This document shows, piece after piece, positions 12,910 through 20,248 of a stretch of DNA of 26,629 nt. Position 1 is the stretch's first letter; every line of letters starts with the position of its first letter. The notes beneath the pieces were generated by a model that was given only the letters and a program-made list of their open reading frames with translations, ran no database searches and was not told where the DNA came from. The position numbers and the translations under genes were made by a program. Location: NCBI GenBank assembly GCA_038065675.1, contig JBBTQM010000036.1, positions 1 to 26,629 on the forward strand. Direction: 5' to 3'. The DNA is from JAUYLU01 sp038065675. Lineage in GTDB: Bacteria > Patescibacteriota > Minisyncoccia > Phycocordibacterales > VMEP01.

Positions 12910-13887
12910 ATGTCTCAGCCATATTCAAACTCCATCTTTTGGATAGATGTCGAGAAAATTAAGCCAAATCCGTACCAACCCAGGCGCGAATTCGACCCGG
13001 AAAAATTAAAAGAGCTTGCGGATTCCATACGCCAGTACGGGATTCTTCAGCCGTTGGTGGTAACGCGCCGCGAGATAGAAAAATCCGAAGGCGGTCTTGC
13101 TGTTGAATACGAACTTATAGCCGGAGAAAGGCGATTGCGCGCGTCCAAGCTCGCCGGGATTGCCCAGGTGCCTGTTTTAATCCGCGTTGGGGACGACGCG
13201 AAGATGAAACTTGAACTCGCTATCATAGAAAACCTTCAGCGCGAAGATTTGAATCCCGTTGACCGCGCCAAAGCCTTTGACCGCCTGGCCAAAGAATTCG
13301 GCTTCAAGCATGCCGAAATAGGAAGAAAGGTAGGGAAGAGCCGTGAGTATGTTTCAAACACAATGCGCCTTCTAACTTTGCCTGAACGAATGTTGACGTC
13401 TCTTTCAGAGGGGAAAATTTCCGAAGGGCATACCCGCCCGCTTATGATGCTTGTCGACCGCCTGGAAGAGCAGGAAAAGCTTTATCAGGAAATTTTAGGC
13501 AGAAAAATGACTGTGCGAGAGGCGGAGGGGATTGCCAGACGCATTGCTCAGGATCGCGCGCGCAAAAAAGAGCGAATGTTTGACCCGGCAATTCTTAATA
13601 TGGAGAAAAATTTAGCCGAAACGCTCGGCACAAGAGTTCAAATTGAGAAAAATGAAAAAGGAGGAAAAATCACTATAGATTTTTTCTCAGACGGAGATTT
13701 GGAAACGATTGTGAACACAATAAGGGCGCGAGAAGCCGCCGCGGCGGTTTCTCCCGCACCGGCTGTTTTCAATGAAGAAGTGTCAGAGGCTCTCATAAGT
13801 GAGCCACCAATGGACGACCGGCCGGAAGAAGAAATAAAAAAAGAAGAAAACGAAGACATTTATAACGTAAAGAATTTTTCCATCTAG
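12910..13887 (+). CDS. parB: ParB-family chromosome partition protein
   Basis: ParB binds parS sites, clamps DNA using CTP, and recruits SMC and ParA. From ATG 12910 the product has 325 residues. The N-terminal CTPase part has NPYQPRREFDPEKLKELADSIRQYG (20-44), GERRLRAS (72-79) and ENLQRED (107-113). A helix-turn-helix region follows (HAEIGRKVGKSREYVSNTMRLL, about 138-159). The C-terminus carries an acidic, Pro/Glu-rich tail instead of a clear leucine-zipper dimer domain. A TTG start 4 codons upstream is possible, but MSQPYSN is a better start. No ParA gene and no parS-like 16-mer were seen in the window. It converges on rel with a 6-nt gap. Confidence 0.9.
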   Translation: MSQPYSNSIFWIDVEKIKPNPYQPRREFDPEKLKELADSIRQYGILQPLVVTRREIEKSEGGLAVEYELIAGERRLRASKLAGIAQVPVLIRVGDDAKMKLELAIIENLQREDLNPVDRAKAFDRLAKEFGFKHAEIGRKVGKSREYVSNTMRLLTLPERMLTSLSEGKISEGHTRPLMMLVDRLEEQEKLYQEILGRKMTVREAEGIARRIAQDRARKKERMFDPAILNMEKNLAETLGTRVQIEKNEKGGKITIDFFSDGDLETIVNTIRAREAAAAVSPAPAVFNEEVSEALISEPPMDDRPEEEIKKEENEDIYNVKNFSI

Positions 13888-13893
13888 GAACCA

Positions 13894-15363
13894 TTATTTG
13901 AATTTTCTCGCGAGGAAATTTTTAATCGGGTTATTTTTTTCAAGATAATTTTTGATGTGCCTCCGCGCCACCGATGTTTTTGCGTAATCAAGCCATTTTG
14001 ATTTCGGCGCCGCGCTTTTTTTTGTTTCGATTTCCACTATATCTCCGTTTTTAAGCCGCGTATCCAATGGAACAAGTTTGCCGTTTACGCGCGCGCCGGC
14101 GATGTGGTCGCCGATATCGGAATGAATGGCGTAAGCAAAATCAACCGGGCTTGATTCATCCGGCAAATCTATAACATCGCCTTCCGGCGTAAAAACGAAT
14201 ACCCGATATTTGAAAAAATCCATTTTCAGGTGGTCCAAAAATTCACCGGAGTGAGAAACATTTTTTTGCCATTCCAAAAGATCATTAACCCAGCCTATGC
14301 CGTGCCCGCCACCGTTCCCCGCTTCTCCTTTCTTCTCTTTGTAGAAAATGTGAGATGCCACGCCGTATTCGGCGTCACGGTGCATTTCTTCCGTGCGAAT
14401 TTGTATTTCAACTATGCCGCCGTCGCCGGTGAATATGGTTGTGTGCAGGCTCTGATATCCGTTTGGCTTCGGCAAGGCAATATAATCTTTTATCCGCCCG
14501 GGAAGAGGGCGCCAAATACGGTGAATTATACCCAGGGCTCGATAGCAATCCTCAACGTTTTTGACTACAACCCTAAGAGCCACAATGTCGTAAACTTTAT
14601 TTATATCCGCGCCTTTTTTCTCCAGTTTTTTATAAAGGCTGTAAATATGCTTAACACGGTGTTCGGTTTTTACTCCTCTCATATTTTCCGCCGCCAGTTC
14701 TTTTTGCAAATCGCGATGTATTTTTTCAACATCTTTTTCGTTTATCTTGACCCGCTCTTTAAGGAGTGCTTTTACATTTTCGTATTTTTCCGGGTAGGCG
14801 TAATAAAAAGCTCGGTCTTCAAGCTCACTTCTTAATTTTCCCATTCCGAGCCGGTCGGCCAAGCGAGCGTGGATTTCAAGTGTTTCAAGCGCGATGCGGC
14901 GGCGTTTTTCTTTTGGCACGTGTTCAAGCGTGCGGATGTTGTGAAGCCGGTCGGCGAGCTTGATTATAAGCACGCGCATGTCTTGCGCCATTGCCACGAA
15001 AAATTTGCGCAAGCTCTCCACGTGACGTTCTATAACGCGGTATTTAAGTTTGCCGAGTTTCGTTACCCCTTTCACCAAGAATAAAATTTCTTCGCCGAAT
15101 TCTTTTCCGATTGTTTCTTCGGATGAATGGGCGTCTTCAAGTACGTCATGAAGAAGTCCCGCGGCAACAGTTTTTCCGTCCATGCCAAGACCGCCTATTA
15201 TTATCGCTACAGGAACGACGTGCGTTTCAAAATACGGTTCTCCGGAATAACGCTTTTGTCCCTCATGCGCTTTTTTGGCAAATTCGTAAGCGTGGGTTAT
15301 GAGCTTTTTGTCGGCATCGTTTGGGTTTTTCAACGATGAAATAATTTCTTTCAAATAGTCCAT
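13894..15363 (-). CDS. Bifunctional (p)ppGpp synthetase/hydrolase, short Rel
   Basis: The enzyme makes and degrades the alarmone (p)ppGpp. The HD hydrolase domain has His48, HD (72-73), ED (76-77) and RLHNIRT. The synthetase domain has EHRVKHIYSLYKKLEKKG, DIVALRVVV, GRIKDYIALPKPNGYQSLHTT and EIQIRTEEMHRDAEYG. RIKD in place of the RelA-specific acidic triad fits a bifunctional Rel. A TGS domain follows (VFVFTPEGDVIDLP to NGDIVEIET). The protein stops at 489 residues, while full-length Rel/SpoT has about 700-750, so the helical, zinc-finger and ACT parts are missing. Ribosome sensing through those parts would be lost. The gene lies tail to tail with parB. Confidence 0.92.
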   Translation of the reverse strand: MDYLKEIISSLKNPNDADKKLITHAYEFAKKAHEGQKRYSGEPYFETHVVPVAIIIGGLGMDGKTVAAGLLHDVLEDAHSSEETIGKEFGEEILFLVKGVTKLGKLKYRVIERHVESLRKFFVAMAQDMRVLIIKLADRLHNIRTLEHVPKEKRRRIALETLEIHARLADRLGMGKLRSELEDRAFYYAYPEKYENVKALLKERVKINEKDVEKIHRDLQKELAAENMRGVKTEHRVKHIYSLYKKLEKKGADINKVYDIVALRVVVKNVEDCYRALGIIHRIWRPLPGRIKDYIALPKPNGYQSLHTTIFTGDGGIVEIQIRTEEMHRDAEYGVASHIFYKEKKGEAGNGGGHGIGWVNDLLEWQKNVSHSGEFLDHLKMDFFKYRVFVFTPEGDVIDLPDESSPVDFAYAIHSDIGDHIAGARVNGKLVPLDTRLKNGDIVEIETKKSAAPKSKWLDYAKTSVARRHIKNYLEKNNPIKNFLARKFK

Positions 15364-15367
15364 CCTG

Positions 15368-15484
15368 TAGTGAAAAATGGCATTGTCTCTAGCGAGACGT
15401 CCATTTAATTAAGTAAGATTTGAATAAACATGGAGTATTTACTACAACACTACCATCATAATCCCGCTATGCCATTTTCTACTA
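15368..15484. repeat. Distant inverted repeat upstream of rel
   Basis: TAGTGAAAAATGGCAT (15368-15383) matches the reverse complement of ATGCCATTTTCTACTA (15469-15484) at 14 of 16 positions. Between them is a small GTCTC/GAGAC hairpin (15384-15397). No ORF in this stretch is convincing. Confidence 0.45.
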
Positions 15485-15534
15485 CGGGATCCATTATTTC
15501 AATAGTATGGAAAATATATAAGGAACGCAATGCA

Positions 15535-15566
15535 TTAAAAACACCCGCCTATGCCGAGGCGGGTGT
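15535..15566 (-). terminator. Terminator of the small membrane-protein pair
   Basis: On the minus strand, ACACCCGCCT (15557-15566), loop CGGCAT, AGGCGGGTGT (15541-15550), then TTTTAA. A perfect 10-bp stem located 21 nt after the stop at 15588. Confidence 0.85.
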
Positions 15567-15587
15567 AATTGCGATGGGAGGTGCAGT

Positions 15588-15863
15588 TCAGGCATCATCT
15601 TTCGTTTCCCAGTCGCAGTTTTGATAAAACGATTGCGTATTTCCGCAAACACAGCGCTGGTAAGCGGCGACCATCGTTATTTGCGGTGGTTCCGGCAAGC
15701 GCATTTCTTCCGGTATGTGCTCAACCGGAACTTCCCGCCACTCGTTTTCTCCGCACTTGTCGCACCGGTCGAATTTACCGAGAAACTCGACAATATACGG
15801 CCATGCATACGGCGCGCCGAGAACGAGTGCTAAGAAAAACGCCACCAGGACAATCTTGTCCAT
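15588..15863 (-). CDS. Small membrane protein with a zinc-ribbon-like tail
   Basis: The 91-residue protein has one N-terminal membrane helix (about 4-24, with no strong positive flank) and a soluble tail. The tail has CDKC (34, 37) and CVCG (71, 73) in a zinc-ribbon arrangement, plus Cys83. No family was recognised. Its start lies inside the end of the upstream gene (34-nt overlap) behind GAAAGGGC, which suggests translational coupling. The pair is a small operon with its own promoter and terminator between rel and topA. The helix could hold the metal site at the membrane surface, but the role is unknown. Confidence 0.65.
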   Translation of the reverse strand: MDKIVLVAFFLALVLGAPYAWPYIVEFLGKFDRCDKCGENEWREVPVEHIPEEMRLPEPPQITMVAAYQRCVCGNTQSFYQNCDWETKDDA

Positions 15864-16042
15864 GACTTCGCCCTTTCTTTGAGTAATGTTGGAGACGTTT
15901 CTTTTACAACACCCATCTCGTCAGGGTAGCACTGGTATTCAACCTTTTTTGTATCCCTGGAGATAATTATCAGGAGATAAAAACCTATTGGTAAAACAAA
16001 AGCGAGAATAATTGCCAAAGAAACAACGACCTTGAGATCCAT
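15830..16042 (-). CDS. Small single-pass membrane protein, orphan
   Basis: The 70-residue protein has a long hydrophobic helix (about 5-29) and a charged tail (SRDTKKVEYQCYPDEM and after). It is supported by a perfect -10 box, by the purine-rich GAAGGGGG a few bases before the ATG, and by the overlap with the second gene of the pair. It has no recognised family. It could anchor or partner the zinc-ribbon protein encoded just after it. Confidence 0.6.
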   Translation of the reverse strand: MDLKVVVSLAIILAFVLPIGFYLLIIISRDTKKVEYQCYPDEMGVVKETSPTLLKERAKSWTRLSWWRFS

Positions 16043-16062
16043 TTAGCCCCCTTCTGTCATTT

Positions 16063-16068
16063 ATTATA
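16063..16068 (-). promoter_or_regulatory. -10 box of the small membrane-protein pair
   Basis: TATAAT on the minus strand, 20 nt before the ATG at 16042. No good -35 was found at 16-18 nt. Confidence 0.5.
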
Positions 16069-16126
16069 GTACTGCTACGGTAAGACTACTCCTACTTTGT
16101 AGAGAGTGTCAATAAGTGCATAATGA

Positions 16127-18331
16127 TTATTTTTTCTTTTCAGAGATTTTATGCGGATTATGGTTTAGGCAAGTTTTATTACTACAGCGCTCAGGAATGG
16201 TTTTGGTTCCCTCCATCATGAGAGAGCCGCAGAGTTTGCAAATTTCCCCAGTAGGTTTCGCCTTGATGGCGTTTTTGCATGCCGGATAATTGGAACAGGA
16301 ATAAAAAATCCCGAAACGCCCGCGCCTTTCCACCATCGTTCCTTTTTTGCAGACCGGGCATTCTACTCCGGTGTTGGAACGCTCCTCCTCTTCTTTGCTT
16401 TTTTTGATGAATTTGCATTTTGGGTAATTTGAGCAGGCCACGAATCTCCCGAATTTTCCGTCGCGTTCCATTAGTTTTCCGTCTTTGCAATCGGGGCAAG
16501 ATTCCCCGGTTTCTTTCGGGCCTTCCAGCTCCTTGCCGTCGATTGTTCTGGCTCCGATGCAATCCGGATATTTGGAGCAGGACAAAAACTTACCACTGCG
16601 GCCCAATTTTATTATCATTCCACTTCCGCATACCGGGCATTTTATATTTTTCGGAGCATCGCCAAGCGTCGTCAATTTTTCGATTTTTTCTTTTGACTTT
16701 ACGTCTTTGGTAAACGGTCCGTAAAAATCTTTCAGCGTTTTAACGTAATCGCGTTTTCCTTCCGCGATATCGTCCAGTTCGTCTTCCATCTCGGCGGTGA
16801 AAGTGTCGCTGATGTAATTGCCGAAGTTTTTCTCCAAAAACGTGCTGACTACGTCGCCAGTGTCGGTGGGGACAAGCGCTCTTTGCACTTTTTCCACGTA
16901 ACCGCGGTCAACAATGGTTTTGATTATGGAAGCATAAGTTGAAGGGCGGCCGATTCCGCGTTTTTCAAGCTCTTTAATGAGTCCGGCCTCCGTATACCTT
17001 CCCGGCGGTTCGGTTTCTTTTTCTTCCGAAACGATTTCGATAAGGCGCAGTTCTTCCCCAGCCGCCATTTTTGGCAATTCTACGTCCTCGCCGCGCGCGT
17101 CCGGGTCTCCTTTAAACCAACCGTCAAAAAGAGTGCGGCTGCCGTTAGCCGAAAAATCCGGAAGTTTATCTCCCAAAACATTCGCCCGTACTTTCGTGCT
17201 TATCACCCGCGCGTCGGACATCTGCGAAGCTATGGTACGCGCCCAAATCAGGCGGTAGAGTTTTTTCTCGTCCTCGCTCGCTCCGGCGCTTCCGGTGCTT
17301 ATTTTTGTCGGGCGTATCGCTTCATGGGCTTCCTGGGCATTTTTGCTTTTTGTCTTGAAATTGCGCACCATTACATATTCCTGTCCGAATTTTTTTTCAA
17401 TCTCGCGCGCGATTTCCGCCTGAGCTCCTTTTGAAAGACTGGTTGAGTCCGTGCGCATATAGGTGATAAAACCTTTTTCGTAAAGCTTTTGGGCTAAAGA
17501 CATCGTCCGCGCCGGCGCGAAGCCGAGCCGTGAGCTCGCCGTTTGCTGAAGCGTGGAAGTGATAAAAGGCGCCCTGGGCGTGCGCGCCATCTCGGTTTCC
17601 TTGATGTCCTTTATAGCCCATTTTTCGCCTTGTCCTATTTTTAAAATTCGTGTGACTTCTTTTTCGTCACGCGGCTCCTCTTTGCAGGTAAGCTCAAGTT
17701 TTTCATCCAACCGCGTCTTAAACGAACCTTTTATCCGCCAGAATTTTTCGGGTACAAAAGCCCGGATTTCGCGCTCGCGTTCCATTATTATGCGCAGTGC
17801 AGGCGACTGAACGCGTCCGGCGGAAAGGCCGTAGCGCACTTTTTTCCAGATAAGCCCGGAAAGGTCGTATCCGACCAGCCGGTCGAGCACCCGTCGGGCT
17901 TCCTGAGCCTTTCTTAAATTTTCGTCGATTTTGCGCGGGTGGGCGATTGCTTCCCGTATCGCCTCTTCGGTAATTTCATGGAAAACAACCCGCTTGGCTT
18001 TTTTAAGCCCGCAAGCTTCTTCAATATGCCAAGCAATGGCTTCGCCTTCGCGGTCCGGGTCGGTCGCCAGAAGTATTTCCGAAGCGTTTTTTGAAAGCCG
18101 CGAAAGCTCCGCGACCACGTGCTCTTTTCCTTTGGATATTTCATAATGCGGCACAAAACCGCCAGCGATATCGATGGCTTTTTTGTTTGACTTCGGCAAA
18201 TCGCGGATATGGCCGACGGAGGCGCGTACCTCATACGCGCCGCCAAGATATTTGGAAATTGTTTTTGCTTTGGACGGAGACTCAACTATCATGAGTTTCA
18301 TCCCTTCTTTTTTGCTAGCCATGACCATCAT
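16127..18331 (-). CDS. topA: DNA topoisomerase I
   Basis: This type IA enzyme relaxes negative supercoils. It starts with the TOPRIM domain (LMIVESPSKAKTI, ATDPDREGEAIAWHI). YGLSAGRVQSPALR and the active-site motif FITYMRTDS (Tyr291) follow, then RPSTYASII. The C-terminus has three four-Cys zinc ribbons (CPVCGSG...CSKYPDC, CPDCKDG...CSNYPKC, CPVCKKG...CSNYPAC) and a fourth, degenerate one (CKLCGS...CSNKTC). Length 734 is normal for a multi-finger TopA. Several ATGs compete: 18331, 18328 and 18322; MASKKEG at 18322 is a plausible alternative. No Shine-Dalgarno is seen. No clear terminator follows. Confidence 0.95.
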   Translation of the reverse strand: MMVMASKKEGMKLMIVESPSKAKTISKYLGGAYEVRASVGHIRDLPKSNKKAIDIAGGFVPHYEISKGKEHVVAELSRLSKNASEILLATDPDREGEAIAWHIEEACGLKKAKRVVFHEITEEAIREAIAHPRKIDENLRKAQEARRVLDRLVGYDLSGLIWKKVRYGLSAGRVQSPALRIIMEREREIRAFVPEKFWRIKGSFKTRLDEKLELTCKEEPRDEKEVTRILKIGQGEKWAIKDIKETEMARTPRAPFITSTLQQTASSRLGFAPARTMSLAQKLYEKGFITYMRTDSTSLSKGAQAEIAREIEKKFGQEYVMVRNFKTKSKNAQEAHEAIRPTKISTGSAGASEDEKKLYRLIWARTIASQMSDARVISTKVRANVLGDKLPDFSANGSRTLFDGWFKGDPDARGEDVELPKMAAGEELRLIEIVSEEKETEPPGRYTEAGLIKELEKRGIGRPSTYASIIKTIVDRGYVEKVQRALVPTDTGDVVSTFLEKNFGNYISDTFTAEMEDELDDIAEGKRDYVKTLKDFYGPFTKDVKSKEKIEKLTTLGDAPKNIKCPVCGSGMIIKLGRSGKFLSCSKYPDCIGARTIDGKELEGPKETGESCPDCKDGKLMERDGKFGRFVACSNYPKCKFIKKSKEEEERSNTGVECPVCKKGTMVERRGRFGIFYSCSNYPACKNAIKAKPTGEICKLCGSLMMEGTKTIPERCSNKTCLNHNPHKISEKKK

Positions 18332-18376
18332 TAGTAATACAATAACTTCTTTTTTGCAAATTATTTGTATTAAAAT

Positions 18377-18847
18377 TTACGGCCTTATATCGTAAATAGG
18401 GTCAGTGCCATTAAAATCAGGAGCGCTCCCCACGCACGCGTTTAAAGATGCTGTGGCGTCAAAATCGCTTGCAAGTTGTTCTGTTCCGGGCGAGACATTT
18501 TCAAGCAAAGCGCCGAGGTGGTAATTAGAACAGTTGTCCCCTTCAATAAGCGCGGCATACGAGTATTCCTGTCTGCTTTTTGGGTCAATCGGCATTGCTT
18601 TAATGTAATTCGGAACAAGTCCGGTTCCGGCAAGAGTGGCAGGATAACGATTGTTGTCGTTGTAATAAAGCTGAAGAGCGCTTTTTAGCTGGTTTATGTC
18701 TCCAACTCGCGCGGAGTCGCGTGCTCGCGTATTAATTGAAGTAAAGCTATATGTCGCTGCGGAGAGAATAAAAATAATTATAGAAAGGACAACGATAAGT
18801 TCAATAATGGAAAACCCGGCCGTTTTAATTCGTAGCGGAATGTACAT
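18377..18847 (-). CDS. Type IV pilin-like protein (prepilin)
   Basis: The protein begins MYIPLRIKTAG, then F-SIIELIVVLSIIIFILSAATYSF. This is a prepilin cleavage site (Gly11/Phe12) with the conserved Glu at +5 and a hydrophobic assembly helix. The C-terminal domain has NQLKSALQLYYNDNNRYPATL, as in pseudopilins and major pilins of Gram-positive-like systems, and two cysteines (in GDNCSN and NACVG) that may form a disulfide loop. The ATG at 18847 (156 residues) is chosen over one 20 codons upstream because TATAAT lies 10 nt before it. No other pilus gene is nearby. DprA just upstream suggests a link to DNA uptake, but this is inference. Confidence 0.85.
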   Translation of the reverse strand: MYIPLRIKTAGFSIIELIVVLSIIIFILSAATYSFTSINTRARDSARVGDINQLKSALQLYYNDNNRYPATLAGTGLVPNYIKAMPIDPKSRQEYSYAALIEGDNCSNYHLGALLENVSPGTEQLASDFDATASLNACVGSAPDFNGTDPIYDIRP

Positions 18848-18857
18848 ATGATTCTTT

Positions 18858-18863
18858 ATTATA
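18858..18863 (-). promoter_or_regulatory. -10 box of the prepilin gene
   Basis: TATAAT on the minus strand, 10 nt before the ATG at 18847. The -35 position (GATTTA at 17 nt) is poor. Confidence 0.5.
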
Positions 18864-18900
18864 ACCTTAACACCATTATTTAAATCGTAATTGTTAATTA

Positions 18901-19767
18901 TCAACATCTCCTGATAAAACCGCCTTCTTCTTTGATAGCCCCCTTTATTTCAAGAAGAGACATGGCGCTTGTTAATTTTTCCGGTGGCAGACCGGAGAGT
19001 TCAAAAAGAGTGTCGCGCGTGGCGGGCTCCGAAATTATTTCAAATATAATTTTTTCTTCCGGAGAAAAATCACCGGTATCTATTTCTGCTTCATTGTTTT
19101 TCTTTTCCAGGCCGAGTTCTTCAAGAAGTTCATCGGCGCTTGTGACGGGAGTTGCCCCTTGTTTTATAAGCCAATTTGTTCCCTTGGCGTTTTCTGAAAA
19201 TATGGAACCGGGAATCGCGTAAACATTGCGCCCGTAATCAAGCGCCAGGCGAGCGGTAATCAGGGTTCCCGAGCGCATTTCCGCTTCCACGACCAATACC
19301 GCGCTTGAAAGTCCCGCCATGATTCTGTTTCGTTTCGGGAAAGAATATTGAGTCGCTCTGAAGTCTGGTTCAAATTCGGATATCAACGCGCCGCCTTTTT
19401 TTATAATTTCCTGTGCCAGAAAAAAATGCTCGCGCGGATAAATGACTTCGTCTGACAGTCCCGAGCCGGGTACGGCAATTGTTTTAAGCCCTGCATCAAG
19501 CGCGGCGCGGTGGGCGATAGAATCTATCCCCAGGGCGAGACCGGAAACGATAATGATATCGGCGCCGGAAAGGCCTCTTATAATGTGCTCGCAGGCGCCG
19601 CGGCCGTATTCAGAGTATTTGCGCGAGCCGACGACGGAGAGAAGAACCGTCTTTTTGTCGGGGAGAGTCCCTCGCCAATACAATTTTTCCGGCGGCTCCG
19701 GGATTTCAAGAAGAGCCGACAGCGACTCTGGGAAATTCTCTTTTTTAATATACCGAATATCCGGCAT
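18901..19767 (-). CDS. dprA: DNA-processing protein DprA
   Basis: DprA binds incoming single-stranded DNA and loads RecA during natural transformation. The Rossmann-like core has SVVGSRKYSEYG, VSGLALGIDSIAHRAAL, TIAVPGSGLSDEVIYPREH, GALISEFEPDF, FPKRNRIMAGLS, VVEAEMRSGTLITARLAL, and GSIFSENAKGTNWLIKQGA. A C-terminal winged-helix-like part follows (IIFEIISEPATRDTLFELSGL). The ATG at 19767 (MPDIRYIK, 288 residues) is preferred to the one at 19794, because a minus-strand TATATT (19777-19782) lies 9 nt upstream and would fall inside the longer reading. It is divergent from the orphan gene at 19846. Confidence 0.92.
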   Translation of the reverse strand: MPDIRYIKKENFPESLSALLEIPEPPEKLYWRGTLPDKKTVLLSVVGSRKYSEYGRGACEHIIRGLSGADIIIVSGLALGIDSIAHRAALDAGLKTIAVPGSGLSDEVIYPREHFFLAQEIIKKGGALISEFEPDFRATQYSFPKRNRIMAGLSSAVLVVEAEMRSGTLITARLALDYGRNVYAIPGSIFSENAKGTNWLIKQGATPVTSADELLEELGLEKKNNEAEIDTGDFSPEEKIIFEIISEPATRDTLFELSGLPPEKLTSAMSLLEIKGAIKEEGGFIRRC

Positions 19768-19787
19768 CTTAAGGAAAATATAACACG

Positions 19788-19816
19788 TTGACACCTTTAA
19801 CCGTTAACCCTATATT
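19788..19816 (+). promoter_or_regulatory. Consensus promoter of the orphan gene at 19846
   Basis: TTGACA (19788-19793), a 17-nt spacer and TATATT (19811-19816). Its -35 lies 5 nt from the divergent dprA -10 box (minus TATATT, 19777-19782), so the two may interfere. Confidence 0.85.
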
Positions 19817-19845
19817 AATCTTGGACATACTCCGAAGGAGGGCTA

Positions 19846-20157
19846 ATGATAGTCAGTGAAGAGATTCGTTCCAAGATTATCAAGAATTGGTCTCTCCCGC
19901 CGATGTATATTTTGAGAATACTTTCCGACGAATTCATGGAGCAGTATTCTCGGGCGGGGCAGAAAGATGGGGAAAGAATAACTCGTCTCAAAAAAGTTTC
20001 CCGTGAGCGCCTTGAACAAGAAATCGAGGACTCATTAATCAACGACGAAAATGAATCTCCCGACGCTTTTATTGAAAAGCTGAAGGGGATAGAGCCGCTT
20101 CAGGAAGATTCAAGCGAGCAGGAATTGGCTGTTCAGTGGTATTACCCTTACCAATAG
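19846..20157 (+). CDS. Small acidic helical protein, orphan
   Basis: The 103-residue protein has no recognised family. It is soluble, helical and acidic, with a mixed-charge middle (RLKKVSRERLEQEIEDSL) and an aromatic end (VQWYYPYQ). The gene has a consensus promoter, a consensus Shine-Dalgarno AAGGAGG (19835-19841) 4-5 nt from the ATG, and a strong terminator, so it should be well expressed. It sits alone between dprA and serS. The expression signals support it better than the protein sequence does. Confidence 0.7.
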   Translation: MIVSEEIRSKIIKNWSLPPMYILRILSDEFMEQYSRAGQKDGERITRLKKVSRERLEQEIEDSLINDENESPDAFIEKLKGIEPLQEDSSEQELAVQWYYPYQ

Positions 20158-20175
20158 TAGGGGTAACGCTTAAAA

Positions 20176-20210
20176 AGGGGCGGGCTACGTGCTCGCCCCT
20201 CGTTCTTTTT
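20176..20210 (+). terminator. Terminator after the orphan gene at 19846
   Basis: AGGGGCGGGC (20176-20185), loop TACGT, GCTCGCCCCT (20191-20200; 10 bp with one G-T pair), then CGTTCTTTTT. Confidence 0.9.
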
Positions 20211-20228
20211 CACACTTTCTTTTTAGGT

Positions 20229-20234
20229 TATACT
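20229..20234 (+). promoter_or_regulatory. -10 box of serS-ftsQ
   Basis: TATACT, 14 nt before the ATG at 20249, which predicts a leader of about 8 nt without a Shine-Dalgarno. The -35 position is only T-rich (TTTTTC), overlapping the tail of the preceding terminator. No T-box-like leader is present. Confidence 0.55.
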
Positions 20235-20248
20235 GTTTGTTATAAACC

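Noticed and set aside
12868..13900. parS site near parB
   Set aside because: No match to the conserved 16-mer (TGTTTCACGTGAAACA-like) was found here or elsewhere in the window by eye.
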